From NCBI GenBank assembly GCA_963854835.1, contig OY978529.1:41598055-41662054 (forward strand): a stretch of 64,000 bases of DNA, given 5' to 3'. Below the pieces are notes generated by a model. That model searched no databases and had not been told where the DNA came from. It was given only the letters and a program-made list of their open reading frames with translations. A program made the position numbers and the translations under genes. Shown here one piece after another: positions 51,748 through 64,000 of the stretch; the first letter of the stretch is position 1, and the number at the start of each line of letters is the position of its first letter. Origin of the DNA: Megamerina dolium. Its lineage: Eukaryota > Arthropoda > Insecta > Diptera > Megamerinidae.

Positions 51748-52108
51748 TTACTGCTGTTGCACCAACAGCTGTTCCACTTGATCGGCGGTACGTAGAAGGA
51801 ATGCAGCACTCTCGCGATAAGCTGAAATTACTTGACGTGCTGCTGTTACCTCATTGGGACTGAGCTTGTGTGCAATCAGTGGTGGTGCACGCACCACAGT
51901 CGAGTCCATACTGACATTGGTGGGACCCATGCCACCGCCAGAGCCACCACTAACACCAATTCCACCACCCATGCCACCACTCATGCCCCCACTCATACCA
52001 ACACTACCACCACCACCACCACCAGCACCACCAGCTGCAGCATTACTGGCGATAATAGCCGCTGCAATATTTTGTTGCTGTTGCTGTTGCTGCTGCTGTT
52101 GTTGCTGC

Positions 52109-52143
<35 letters not shown>

Positions 52144-54538
52144 CTGCTGCTGCTGTTGCTGTTGTTGTTGTTGCTGCTGTTGCTGCTGTTGCAATTGTTG
52201 CAATTGTTGCGTGGCCGTAATAAGAATATTGTTGCTGGTATTTGCAATATTCATATTGCCATTATTGGCGGCATTCAGGGTTTGATTGAGACCACCAACA
52301 TTGCCAACAAGGCCACTGTTGGCGGCGAGATTGGTGAGAGGTCCACCAATTGTATTGCTATTAATGGAGGTTGATGTCATGGTGGCGGATGAAATGGACG
52401 TTGAAGGCTTCATTGAGAGATCTGTCGGTGTAACTGCAGCGGTTGGAAAGAATAAAAGCAATTAGAATGTAACACAATGCAGGAAGACGCTTTCCTCAAC
52501 TTACCATTTCCCAAATTTGCTACACCAGGAAAATAGCTGGGATATGTCGGCGTACGTCCAGCCGCTACCGCAGCTGCTGCAGCAGCTACAAATGGCGATG
52601 CAGCCGTTGGCGATGTGAAATCCGTGGGTCGATATAAAGGACTGGAAGCCGGCAAGCCAGCCAAAGTAGCTGCCGCTGCAGCTGCAGCCGCTGCTGCTGC
52701 ACCATTTGCCGTTGTGTTGCCATTCGCCAAAACGCTGGCCAACGGTTTGATGTCCATGCCCGGAGTGCTACCGCTAACGCTTGCATTCGAACTCAAAGCC
52801 AGCGGTGAGCTACGTGCTGAATTGATACCACCACTGCCTGCACTGGCGCAACTTCCAACACTGCCGCCACCACCAACACTTGCTGCCGTTGAGGCTGCTA
52901 CGGCGGCAGCCAATTGTTGAGCCGCCACAGCAGCGGCTGGCGTCAATGAAAGTGGCTCTGCGGTGTCGGAGTTGGGAGTCGATCGTGCGAAACTGGTGAC
53001 GCCGGTAGTTGTAAAAGGTAGCGCAGACGATGAAACGATAGACGATGTACCGCCACCATCAGTCACTGAAACTGATGTCACCGTCGAGGTCGTGCTGCTT
53101 CCACCACCGATGCCAACACCACTAACTCCACCAATTCCAACAATGCCACCACCACCAACACCGCTACTACCAGCACTGCCGCCAACTGCTGATGTCGATG
53201 CGGCAACGGCCGCCGCTGCGGCTGCCGCGGCTGCTGCAGCTGCTGCCACTGCAGAGCCGGGTGCTGGCAATGCGTGCGTCAATGGATCCAAACCGACTCG
53301 CATGCGTTTGGCGTTCATCGATTCATTCTCACAAGCGATTGCAAGTATTTGCTCGGCTTGTACCGATGTTAGGTGGGCCGGTGTAGGACGTGCCTAATGA
53401 TTACGAAAGAGTTTAGTGAGTGACTTGATCCAAGAGGATTACACTAACAATATCACTTACCGTATTATCCCAACCATCACGTGTCTTCTTATTTCTCCGA
53501 CATGATTTCAGATACGTTCGTATACGTTTGCGCGAACGATCACTAAATTCGGGAAATTGTCGGGCGCATGAATCGATAATTGCTTGTATTTTTTCTTTTG
53601 GCTGCTTTGAAATTGGTATGATGCGATCTAGATTTTCATCGACAAATAGACGAACGAACATCTGAAAAAAAATACAAAAAAAAAAAAAATCAGAAATCAT
53701 AAAATTAAAAAGTTTGCATTGCAGGCTTTGAAAAGCCTGGATTCTGTTTCGATTCTAGTACTGCGTTGCCTTAATTTATACAATATTTGTTTCACCAGAT
53801 GGATTCGGGAATCAAACCGTCATGTCTATGAACGGTAGGACACAAATTCACCATGAAGTTTCAACTTTGGATAAAATGATTTTCATATTCTGAAAGACCT
53901 TTGCATTCTCTGAACTGGGCATAAATTCCAGACGTGTTTAGCACAAAAAGTTCGAATATTTTCCCTTCCAAAAATATTTATCTCATAAAAACAGATATTC
54001 CGAAAATCACAGACACACAGTTCGCAAGCGATTTACAATAGTTTGTTGGCATTTCAGTTTTAGCTAACCCCTATTTATACAAATTTTCAACCTCACCATA
54101 CATATAAGAACTCACATTGAATGCCTTCAATCGTTCAGGATCGTGTGCTGTTAGCTTCTCATCGAGCTTATCATCAGAATCATCTTCGGAACCTTCATCT
54201 TCCTCTTTCTGACCCGAAGAGTTTGTCTCATCCTGGGTTTCCATTGGTGATGTGGTATCCGTACGCGGTACCGGCGACAATGATGTATCCATTTTAGATG
54301 TGGCTGCTGCATTTTGTGCCAGTGCATTCTGATATTGTGCCCAAAGACCACCGACAACACTCAGATCTGGACCTTCGGTGCCATTTCGTACAGCATTGGA
54401 ATTTTGATAATTCCAAGCCAGCAGCATTAGCTTCAATTTATCGGCATCCTTCATGATACCAGCATATGGATCTGATTCGGTATTACTATCACCAGTGGCT
54501 ATTGTATCGGCGGTGGTTGGTGCTGCTGGTATTGTTTC
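51748..54538 (-). CDS. NOL4-like: NOL4 (nucleolar protein 4) family protein, 3' part of gene
   Basis: Four exons on the - strand: 54538-54116, 53661-53461, 53393-52505 and 52433-51748 (TAA). Junctions are GT-AG with phases 0, 0, 1 and an open total of 732 residues. The first visible exon starts in frame after an acceptor, so 5' exons lie further right or outside. Residues 1-141 hold a conserved [12 protein letters not shown] segment and an acidic run ([12 protein letters not shown]). About 135-240 is the family core: [77 protein letters not shown], with a basic NAKRMR. About 240-500 is Ala/Ser/Gly-rich, with several Ala runs. TPTDLSMKP follows, then a polyGln run at about 580-625, and the conserved C-terminus [20 protein letters not shown] up to VEQLLVQQQ. 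Vertebrate NOL4 and NOL4L are nuclear proteins of poorly known function. The gene converges on the FAS1 gene. Confidence 0.92.
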
Positions 54539-56985
54539 CTAAAAAGAAAAACAAAGCGAAAGTGAATATTAACTACGATGAAAATATTTGTGATTAGGGA
54601 AGTCATATGCATTATAATTTCTACATTTGATAAGGAAGACGAAAAATTTATCAAAACTAAACTGAAATTCAATCCACACCAAAGCATCACTGCTATCCAT
54701 GACTACCACATATTGCTTCAATAATTCAATCAGTGAATGGGAGCAAAATAAATAAGGAGTCGATTTGATGTGATTGAAATTATTTGTTTTACTTGGGGAC
54801 CCCGCCACACGTGGCAGAACACAGAACTTATGCCAGTGACCGCTTTCTTTGAAACGATAGACAGTAAGACAAATAGATACAGAGCAAACAGAATGAAACT
54901 GACCACTGTCGGAGTGTCATTTTCCCTCAACGGACTACTTACAATAACGATGAATCATCTCATTCTACCACTGAGTGTAATTTCATTCTTTTGCTCGACC
55001 GTTCCCTTCATCTCAGCTCATTTGGCAATCCTTGGCACATTGCTAGTTACTCCTCATACTCAAATAAAAATTTTTATATCAGCACAATTTTAAGATATTT
55101 CTTCCTAGACACTGATGAAACCACAAAAACTTTTGTGTTTTCCTCTACAAAAACTTTTTGCACTTTTTAAATGGATGCCCGCCGTCCGTTTGTGTGTTCT
55201 TCCATCAGCCGTCAGCCATCGGAAATGCTAACTGGCTTCAAGCTTTAGTTTGAAATGAAATTGCACATGAAAGGAATCTCAACGAAGTATGTGTGTGTGA
55301 GTGTGAGATTGTGAGAGGAATATGTCGTAAAAAGAGAGTGCTTGTGTACGTGGATTGATGGGGTAGAAAAAAAGTTTACCACAAGATGAAAATCGTCAGT
55401 GGAAGTTTTTTGGGGTTTTTAGACAAATTCAAGTGGGGTAAGTTTGAAAATGAAAGAACATTTTTGAAGAAAACAACGAAAAACTATCATACTTGAAGGG
55501 TAAATAGATGAATAGCCACCACCACCACTATCAGTGCCGTCTTCCATTCATTGAATATGCGGGCGACAATGGCTCACTTGAAGAAACTATATTGAAGAAA
55601 AGTTATTGACGACTCAAATGTATGATATGATATCTATGATTTTGTGTAAACAAATAAAGGGTGACTGAACAATATCGGAAACTAGTGCAGCCAATAGGCA
55701 GAGTTGGTTTGCCATCACTCAAACCCTTCCATTTTGTATCAGCAACTAAGCTTTGCCATTGAACCTCGTGTTATTTATGTCACTCTGAAGATTGTGTGAT
55801 GGTGTAATGGTGGTAGTGTGATCTTTATTCTTCAATATAGTTTGTACTATGTAGTCGTATGTCGATTTGCTTTGTCATGATAGTAAACCGCCATCCAAGT
55901 CAACTTGGATATTTCCGCTGACTGAGAGGAAACAAAACTTTCGACTAATTAATTTGCTGCTTTTTACTTAGTTGGCTGAATGTTGCGCACATCTTTGTTT
56001 TCATCAGCGACATCAGCAACATACAATAACCCTCTTCGACTGCCAGCAGCATATCTAATAAAATAATGCAATACATTCAATCGCTAAAGTATTTGGATCT
56101 CAACATTCAATACATGTACTCCCAAATACCCACTCCACACAATCTCTCCACAGACTTAACTGAAAATCTTTCGCAGTCGTAAATGACCGTAAAGAATTTT
56201 CTTGACTTTTTAGTGTTGTTGCCATTACCTTGCCACAGACCACCATATACAAGAATATCCCAAAATCTTTCCCACACCTAAAGGTGATACACTTACTCAT
56301 ACATACAATTTTGCAGCATTTGGAAAGAAGTTGCATGAAAGGATATACTTATGTATGTACTTACTACATATTGTCACCAGCATGTGTGGTTTTATTTTCA
56401 ATAGTAAATTCGTATTTTTTGTTTTTTTTTGGCAATCGCTTTTAGCCAAAAAGGTTAACTAAATATATATAACACCACTCTTAAGTCAATTTCGTCGACG
56501 ACTACCAGACGAGTAGTAGTTATGGAAAACATTTTATATTCCATTTTATGTCATGTCTATTATGTGAAATGCAAGCAAATTTGCTAAGATCTTCATAGGA
56601 AATGTAGGATTATACGTAGTTTTGGTATTTATTACTATTTAGCTTAAAACATTCATTCCAAAACGGAAGCTACTTACATACGTATATTAGCCGAATTCAA
56701 ATGAATGAATGCCAGTACGAAAACTATGTTATGGCGTTCTTTCAGAAACTACTTACATTACATATATAAGTTTTATTACCGTTAGTTAGCAATTTGAAGA
56801 AAATTTCAAGAAAAAAGTGGCACTTCAAATACGACTCTTCTGGGTCATTTTCAACAGTAGAAAACAGTAGATTTCGAGACTTAACAAAGGTTGCAAAAGC
56901 GCTTATGATTAAATTTCACTCCGATGAGGTTGCTACTGCCAAATTGATGGAAAATAATATAGAAAAAATATTTCTGGGGAAATAT
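54539..56985. other. Probable intron of the NOL4-type gene, non-coding
   Basis: Follows the splice acceptor at 54539-54540 on the - strand. I find no conserved upstream NOL4 exon here. A 107-codon + frame at 54770 and others have no recognisable features. Confidence 0.5.
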
Positions 56986-58700
56986 GGAAATATTTATCGT
57001 TTTTTTGGATAATTTTACGTTCAATTTGTAGGGGAGCTCAAATAATGGATGAAAATAGGGGGTAAGTAGATTTAGAAGAAAGATTAAATTGTAAAAATTA
57101 ACATAGATAGATCAAAAATTTCTATTTCTTTTGGGCCATTCTGGGAGCGGTAAGAACGAAATTTATAAAATTTTCACTTTTATATGGGAGCCCTCATAAG
57201 GACTAAAGGTAGATGGTAAATATGTTCGGAGAAAGTATTCAGTTATATTTTGTCGAGTAGACCCCCATAAAAACCATGGTATCAAAAAATGTTAAGGCAT
57301 AAAAGTGAATGGGCGTTTGCAATATATCTGTTCTGAGGTCATCTAGAGTCAATTCCGGGGCAAATATGGAGTTGATTGTGTAGAGTAGCCCCTATAATGG
57401 TTAAATATATATTAGAAGAAAGGTTGAGTAGTAAAAATTAATGGGCCGCGGTCAAAAATTGTACCGCTCTTAGTACACTTTGGGAACGGTGTGAGCGAAA
57501 TTTGTAATAGGATCAGTTTTAAAGGGAAGCTCCATAAAAAGTGGTAAAGATAGGTGGTAAATATTTTGAGAGAAAATATTAAACAGTAAAAACTATCATA
57601 CATTTCGCCACTCTAAGGATGGTGGTTCCTGAATATTTAGGACATTTTCAAATCGATTTTCTAGTGATTTCAAGTTCATTTTGTTGAGGACACCTCATAA
57701 AAGGCAGGAGGATGTAAATATGTATCGAAAAAATGTTAAAGAGTAAAAATCAATGGTCGTTGGTAATATATGCCACTATCGTAGAGTCAATTCCGGGGCA
57801 AAAATGGGATTGTTTGTCGATTTTCAGGTGTTTTTGCTTTCATTTTGTAGGGGAACCCTGTTAATGCGTAAATATATTGGGTAATTATAAAATCGTCAAT
57901 TTTGTAGGGGAGCACCTAAAAGAAGCAGAGGTAGATGGTAAAAATATTCATAGAAAATATTGAACAATAAAAAATTGACGATGGTCTATTATAAATTTCA
58001 TCGCTCTAAAAATAGTTTCTGGACAATTATGAGGTTATTTGGCAATTTCGAAGAGTTTTTAAGTCCATTTTGAAAGGTAGTCACCATAAGGGGTAGATAT
58101 ATGTGGTAAACATATCTCTAAAAACGTTCAGTATTAAAAATTACTAGGGGTCGCTTTCAAATTTTAACTCTCTTAGGCCATTCTGGGAGCGGTGGGAGTA
58201 ACATTTCTAATAACATCAATACTGTGCGGGAGCTCTCAAACAAATAAGAGATATGAGGTAAATATGTTCAAAAAAAATGTTGAGGAGTGAAAATCAATGA
58301 AAATCTGTCATACATTTTCCGATTTTATGGGGGTATTCTGAGCAATAATGATATTGTTTGTTGATTTTTAAGTGCTTCAAGTTCATTTGGTAGGTGAGCC
58401 CCCATAGCCTGTAAAAATAGGAGAAATAATCACAGAGAGTTGGTCATATACACTATTTCACCGCTCTAGAAGTGACTGCTCGGTATTTATCAAGCTATTT
58501 ATCAACCTCAGGTGTTTTTAAGTGCATTTTTTTAGGGAAGCTCATCTATTTAAATGTTGCAGCCCCTCTAAGCTCTCTAAGGAGTAGAAATGGTTTAGAG
58601 GTAATGTAAAGAAAGAAAAATTAATAAGGGCCGGTTATACCGTTTACTCCCTAAGGGCACTTATGAATATTTTTTAATGAATGCTTCAACTTTTAACACC
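56986..58700 (+). repeat. Family A/A' mixed tandem array
   Basis: About eleven units. A-type units carry CATTCTGGGAGCGGTGGGA plus AAATTTATAAAA before the TTTTGTAGGGGAG landmark (about 57140, 57475, 58170). A'-type units carry GTCAATTCCGGGGCAAAAAT plus GTCGATTTTCAGGTGTTTTT (about 57340, 57620, 57780, 58000, 58325, 58470). The two types often alternate, giving a partial two-unit period near 310 bp. Probably lies in the NOL4-type gene's upstream intron, if that gene extends past the window. Confidence 0.85.
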
Positions 58701-59935
58701 TTTTTTAAGTTAGGGACGAACCGATCTGCGATCTGACCGAGTCAAATCAATTACAGATTAGATTTCAAAGACCCCCAAAACTCATAGGAATGGCTGTTTT
58801 GTAATCGTTTTTGTAATCGTCTCATTGAACAAAATATTTGTTCAGGCGATCCGGCTCTAATTAAAGAGGAGGTGGTGGTCACAGGTTGAAAAAGATTCCA
58901 ACTAGCCAATAGAGACTATTTTGTAAATGCTAAAGTATTAAAATGAAAAAAGTTCCGTGCAATACCTAGAAATGCAATGCATCACTAAATCAATTGAACT
59001 GTAATGCAGAGAACTGCAAATTTTCCGGAATCATTGTTGAATTATAATATGTAAATATATATTTTAAATCGACACAATGCTTCTAAATTACATCAAAGGT
59101 GTTTCTATCTATAAGCAAAATAATCTAAGCATATGCTGAAGAAGTGCGAGTTTTATCGAAAAGGCAATAAGGAAAAGATTTGTTGTTACTGCTTTTGATA
59201 GTTGGTGGTAGTGGTACGATATACGATATACAATATATATACATATTGTTAGTATGTGTAAAAGTCTATGAAGTTATAAGAAAACTTTAATGAATAAGAT
59301 GGCATGGCATAGAGTTGGGGGCTAAAGATAGACATGGGCATATTTCGTAAACTTAAACACCGGAAATGCCGTAACAAGTATGTGTAGTACGCATATGTGA
59401 ACATTGAATACAAAAATATATAAATACTTACATACATACTGATAGATGTATATACTTAAATATATTAAGTACATGCATACATATTTACATACATCGTTCG
59501 TATGGTATATAAATTTTAGGCAAATACTTACATATACGAGTATGCATGTATAAAACTTAAGATTTTTGGGCTTAATAAAATTGGTTACCCCCATGACCAA
59601 AACATTTTCTTATATAAAATGCATACGAATTTATACATATTATATGAGAGAAAACGAGAAAGAGAAAGAGATTTATCGTGTACATAAGCATTTACTTACA
59701 TACATATGCATACTTATAAATATAACTGTGTATGTTACATTAGACTGGTTCTAGATTCTTCTTGGAGACATTTAAGCTGCTACAATTTTCGAGTTCAAAA
59801 CCAACAAATCTATCTAAAATTCGTCAATCTGCTTCAATAAAACTCATTTAATTTCAATTCTGAAAAAAATGAATTCAAATTTAACCCATTGAGAAGCTTC
59901 AAGTCGATTAAATGTGCTTCAAATTGAATCAAATT
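58701..59935. other. AT-rich non-coding stretch
   Basis: No gene supported. ACATACATA-type simple repeats lie at 59430-59720. Confidence 0.5.
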
Positions 59936-60625
59936 TGACATTGGCGACTGTTTGAGCAAAATGCAAGTTTTTGGCAACTGAATCTCGTATTCAAAGATTT
60001 AAAATTATTTTCAAAAGTTACAAAAAATCTCTACACTATTATATTTGTATTCAATTTTAGCTAGAAAAAAATATTTGGATACATTAAAAATGTCCAAAAT
60101 TAGGTCAACCTTGCCAAAATGTATTTTTCAAGCGAAATAAAATGTCTTGGTAACTTCAGTGGCCCAAAATTTATGTTTAAAATGCAATTTTTGCAAGATT
60201 TGAATAGAAAAATCATTTCATGCATATTAAGGATACGCCAAATTAGGTAAAATTTAATATAACCGCTTTTTCAAGCAAAATGAATATTTTTGGTAACTTC
60301 AACTCGAATTCAGTGACCCAAAATTTATCCTAAAAAATGCAATTTTTGCAAGATTTGAATAGAAAAATCATTTCATGCACATTAAGTATACCCCAAATTA
60401 GTTAAAATTTAATATAACGACTTTTTCAAGTAAAGTGAATATTTTTGGTAACTACAACTCGAATTCAGTCTCCTAAAATTTATGTTTAAAATGCAATTTT
60501 TGCAAGATTTGAATAGAAAAATCATTTCATGCATATTAAGGATACGCCAAATTAGGTAAAATTTAATATAAAATCTTTTTCAAGCAAAGCGAATAATTTT
60601 GGTAACCAAAAATCGCTTATTTTTC
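59936..60625 (+). repeat. Family D tandem array (154-bp units)
   Basis: Three nearly identical copies and one or more older ones. The landmark GCAATTTTTGCAAGATTTGA lies at 60184, 60339 and 60493, spaced 155 and 154. It is followed by ATAGAAAAATCATTTCATGC and CCAAATTAGGTAAAATTTAA. The leftmost unit (59940-60120) is much more diverged. Confidence 0.92.
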
Positions 60626-61963
60626 TTTCTTTTCGAACAAGTCTAATAGGCATATATAGTTATGGGTAAATAAATTAATTTCTTAAGATTTACGGCAAGC
60701 AATGAGTGAATGCATGAGAAGTGGTCTCTTGCTTAGTTAAATTAAAGCCATACAATGATACCATCACCACGACGACTACAACCACCATTAAGACCCAGTG
60801 TGAAAAAATATCAGTAATTGTTAGGGAAAATGACCTGAATGAAATGCCATGCATGAAAAATGCATATAACAAGTAAGAGAAATTTATTGAAATTTTTTTT
60901 ATCACTCTCACTTAACCGTTTAATATCTCCTATATTCCTTAAATTTCATCCCTCCTACATTTCCACTATGCTCAACAAAGAATACAAGCAGTTCATGATT
61001 AGAATTTTCATAATAAAAAATTTTCAGTTAAATTTGAGAATGCCTTCTTCACTTTCCTACTGGGTATAATAAACTTATTTACACACTCGTGCATACTTAT
61101 ATGGAAAGTACTAGTTTTTGATAATAACCCCTTTTTCTTGTGAGCATCAAAAATGCCTAAAAGTATGTAGAATTACCCCAAAAATGTTGAAATGTCATTT
61201 TAAGGATGGCAGTGGATGGGCAAATTATAAGAAAGTGAGTACTTTACGAATTTACTATCTTGAAACATGAACATACACACATACAGCCAGACATACTTAG
61301 CTGTTGCTTCTAAAAGGCTATAGACACACACGCACACACATATGTAAACCCTCATATACAAAAGACACAGCCAGCACTCAAACACAAAATACGGACACAT
61401 GACGACGACGACGACGATGACTATGAAAACAACTGCTGCTTTCTAAACTATGAGTGAACATACATATGAATACATACATGCATACATATGTTATATCAAA
61501 CCAGTCGACTCCAATCACTTACACACACACACACACATACATATTGCATAAAGACGTGTGAGTGTTGACTGTAGTGCATGCATGTACATATAAGATTCAT
61601 ACAGACTGTCGATGACATATTTCTCAAAAGACTGCAAAGAAGTCTAAAACGCAACACACATACATACATATATATATCTTCTACACATACTAATATGACT
61701 TGTTATATTTAGAATGTATGATGTACATACTCATACAAGCATAGTATTGTGCTATACTGTACTTACTTAAAATATACGAGTACATGCGCCTAAAATGCTC
61801 ATAAGAAAATTTTCAATTTATTCTTCACTTACTGTTGCTTAGTATTTTGGTTTTCTTTTCCATCGGAGCGGTAAAGGTGAGTGTAATGCTGTTGTCTTCT
61901 ATTGTAGGAGGTAGGCTAGGGTAGTAGTTAGTTTCATGTGTCAACTCTCTATCTATGATATTT

Positions 61964-62003
<40 letters not shown>

Positions 62004-62390
62004 TGTATGTATTTATATTTGTATTTTGTATACGAATATCAAATAGGTAGGTACTTTATACTCTATAATAATCGTATTGGGTGATGGAAAAGACGAATGT
62101 TGATTGTATATGGAGTAGAAGCTCATATACATGAAGGTGAGCTTACATCGAATGTACTATTTTATATCTTAGCCGTAAGTACATATTGTTGTTGTTGTTG
62201 TATTATCTTTCATAGTAGGTATGAATGTCTTCAAGTTGGAAAAAAAAAAATTGTAAATAATTTTTTGAGCCCTCTTTTTCACTTACAAAATGCTGTTCTA
62301 TGAAAAAAATATTTCAAATAAATAATTTGAAAAACAATGTTGGAAAATTATTAAAATTAAAAAAGCAGGAAAAAAAAGTTATGATTATTT
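60626..62390. other. AT-rich non-coding stretch with microsatellites
   Basis: No gene supported. It contains CACACA and ACATAC repeats (61260-61680), a GAC repeat near 61400, and a (GT)n run at about 61966-61999. Confidence 0.5.
61966..61999. repeat. (GT)n microsatellite
   Basis: About 17 GT units. Confidence 0.95.
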
Positions 62391-63940
62391 GACAAAAACT
62401 TGATTAGAACAATAACAAACTTCATAATGACATAGAAAAATTTTGATTATAGCCATAGATATTAAGTAATTTCGCTGAAATTTAATAAAAAAAAATAAAT
62501 AAATATGTGGCACTTAAAGCCCCAAAGGGCTCATTGGCCGAGCTGAAATTTAATACATATGATTATTTTTTATCAACGGATGGTTGAGTTCATGAATGAG
62601 TGGAATTGGATGAAATCTACACTTACCAACCATACAAAACTATGTTGTCGAATGTCGAATTTTTTGAATTTTTCCCGCAAAGTATAGTGAAACTATGTTG
62701 AAACGCAGTAAAGGGTAGTAGTAACGCTTAATTGGATAAAATCCACATCTAGTTCCCATACAAAGGTATATTTTTGAAAGTATTTTTTCACACTTTTTTT
62801 GCAAAAATTTAAAGCTATTGACTCTAACGTTGATATATACAATTATATTGAGGTAAATATGGACATGTTCAAAAATCGGCGTAATCGGATGAAAATCAAA
62901 CATATCATCCATACAAAAGTATATTTTTGAATGCATTTTTTAAACAATTTTTGTACTAAAATATATGTTGAAACTCTATACATAGCATGATTTTTACCAA
63001 TATATGGGGAAATTCGAAAAAAATTTACTTAATCGAATAAAACCCATGCCTGCCTCTCATATAAAAGTATGTTGTTTATTGCATGATTTCACACAATGTG
63101 CTATAAAAAAAAAATAAATAGATCAAGCTAAAGCTCTGTAAATATGATTATATTTAGTAATTTATACAATTAATCAAATATAGGCTGAATCATATGAAAA
63201 CCATGGCTACCGTCTATACAAATTTATGCTTCTGATTGTATATTTCGACACTTTGAGCACGAAAATAAAAAGTTATCAAGCTGAAATTTTGCTACATGCG
63301 ATTACATTTAAAAATGAATGTGCTGAATTGAAAATGGACGTAATGCGATGAGAACTACACCTACCTCCCATACAAAAGTATGTTGTCAAATGCATTTATT
63401 CACACTTTTGCACACAAAAATATAAAGATTTTATATTGAAATTCGATACTTACAATTAAATTTGTCAATACATGAAGAATTGCGAAAATCAGCGTAATCG
63501 GATAAGATCTACGTTTACTTCCCATACAAATTTATACTTCCGTTAGTATATTTCTACACTTTGCGTACGAAAATAAAAAGTTATTAAGCTGAAATTTGAT
63601 ACATATGATTACATTGGATAATAAATGCATCGAATTGAAAATAGATGTAATCCAGTGAAAACAACGCCTACCTCCCATACAAAATTATGTTTTCGAATGT
63701 CTCGAATTATAGACTTTGCACAGGAAGATATTCAATAAAAGCACTCAAACTCGGTCATCGGCCATTATTTTCATCAATGCGTGAATACGTTCTAAACGGG
63801 GAGTTATCGTTTGAAATCCACGTGTACTTCCAGTACAATAGTCAGCATTTTTGAAAGTATGTCTGTATCTAAGTATGTTTGTATCTAAGCATCTAAGCTT
63901 TGATAGTACCAAATTAAAGCTTTTCATTTATTTTTATTTT
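62391..63940 (-). repeat. Family B tandem array, inverted orientation
   Basis: About eight to nine units, reading on the - strand like the arrays at 28.6 and 37.3 kb. On the + strand the landmark is CGGATGAAAATC...CCATACAAAAGTATATTTT. It recurs near 62625, 62755, 62905, 63055, 63215, 63368, 63523 and 63677, spaced about 130-160. AAGCTGAAATTTGATACATA marks the second half. A SINE tail is inserted at 62488. A 98-codon - frame at 62640-62936 is part of the repeat. Confidence 0.87.
62488..62541 (-). mobile_element. SINE tail insertion (copy 6) with 14-bp target-site duplication
   Basis: Only 54 bp of the SINE 3' tail, reverse orientation (complement of GAGCCCTTTGGGGCTTTAAG then GTGCCACATATTTATT). 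It is flanked by the direct repeat GCTGAAATTTAATA at 62474-62487 and 62542-62555. An extremely 5'-truncated but genuine insertion, inside a family B unit. Confidence 0.88.
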
Positions 63941-64000
63941 GCTCAGAAATTGAAGAAATGAGCTTACACTTTATAATAAATTTGAATGAATTTAAAAAAA

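Noticed and set aside
51832..53397. Long + strand frames rich in Leu, Cys or Pro
   Set aside because: They are the antisense of the polyGln, polyAla and Ser/Gly-rich coding sequence of the NOL4-type gene.
54770..55093. A 107-codon frame as a gene or upstream NOL4 exon
   Set aside because: On the opposite strand to the NOL4-type gene, no conserved residues, and no plausible partners.

Overview
The window is AT-rich, gene-poor eukaryotic nuclear DNA. Spliced genes with GT-AG introns, a FAS1-domain gene, an invertebrate NOL4 homologue, mariner and Tc1 transposons, an RNase H-bearing LINE, a tRNA-derived SINE and many CAG/CAA and ACATA-type short repeats point to a higher dipteran fly. A tephritid fruit fly is my best guess, but that is inference, since nothing seen identifies a species.

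Two protein-coding genes can be supported, and they converge. On the + strand, 41710-45631 holds the last four exons of a secreted Gln/Pro/Thr-rich protein ending in two FAS1 (fasciclin) domains. On the - strand, 54538-51748 holds the last four visible exons of a NOL4 (nucleolar protein 4) family gene, with conserved core and C-terminus and fly-type polyGln and polyAla insertions. Both genes lack their 5' exons here. Splice phases are consistent throughout both models.

Most of the rest is transposon and repeat DNA. There are a Tc1-type element with IR/DR ends (38577-40221), an irritans-type mariner (31372-32610), a mauritiana-like mariner (20891-22100), a badly decayed mariner (about 13560-14330, possibly continuing past 14701), a foldback mariner derivative (11325-11863), a 5'-truncated RNase H LINE with target-site duplication (17714-18833), one or two older LINE relics, and six copies or fragments of one tRNA-derived SINE. 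A GC-rich 439-bp insertion (24936-25374) and a 533-bp imperfect inverted repeat (35461-35993) fit no family I recognise.

The most striking large-scale feature is a set of old, diverged tandem-repeat arrays, with at least three apparently unrelated sequences sharing a repeat length of about 152-156 bp. Family A/A' occurs at 1.2-2.4, 6.0-7.3, 17.0-17.6, 20.5-22.3 and 57.0-58.7 kb. Family B occurs at 28.6-29.7 and 37.3-38.4 kb, and inverted at 62.4-63.9 kb. Family D lies at 59.9-60.6 kb. A looser family C lies at 24.2-26.7 kb. Several transposons landed inside these arrays, so the arrays are the older layer.

The remaining stretches are AT-rich non-coding DNA in which I see only microsatellites and homopolymers.
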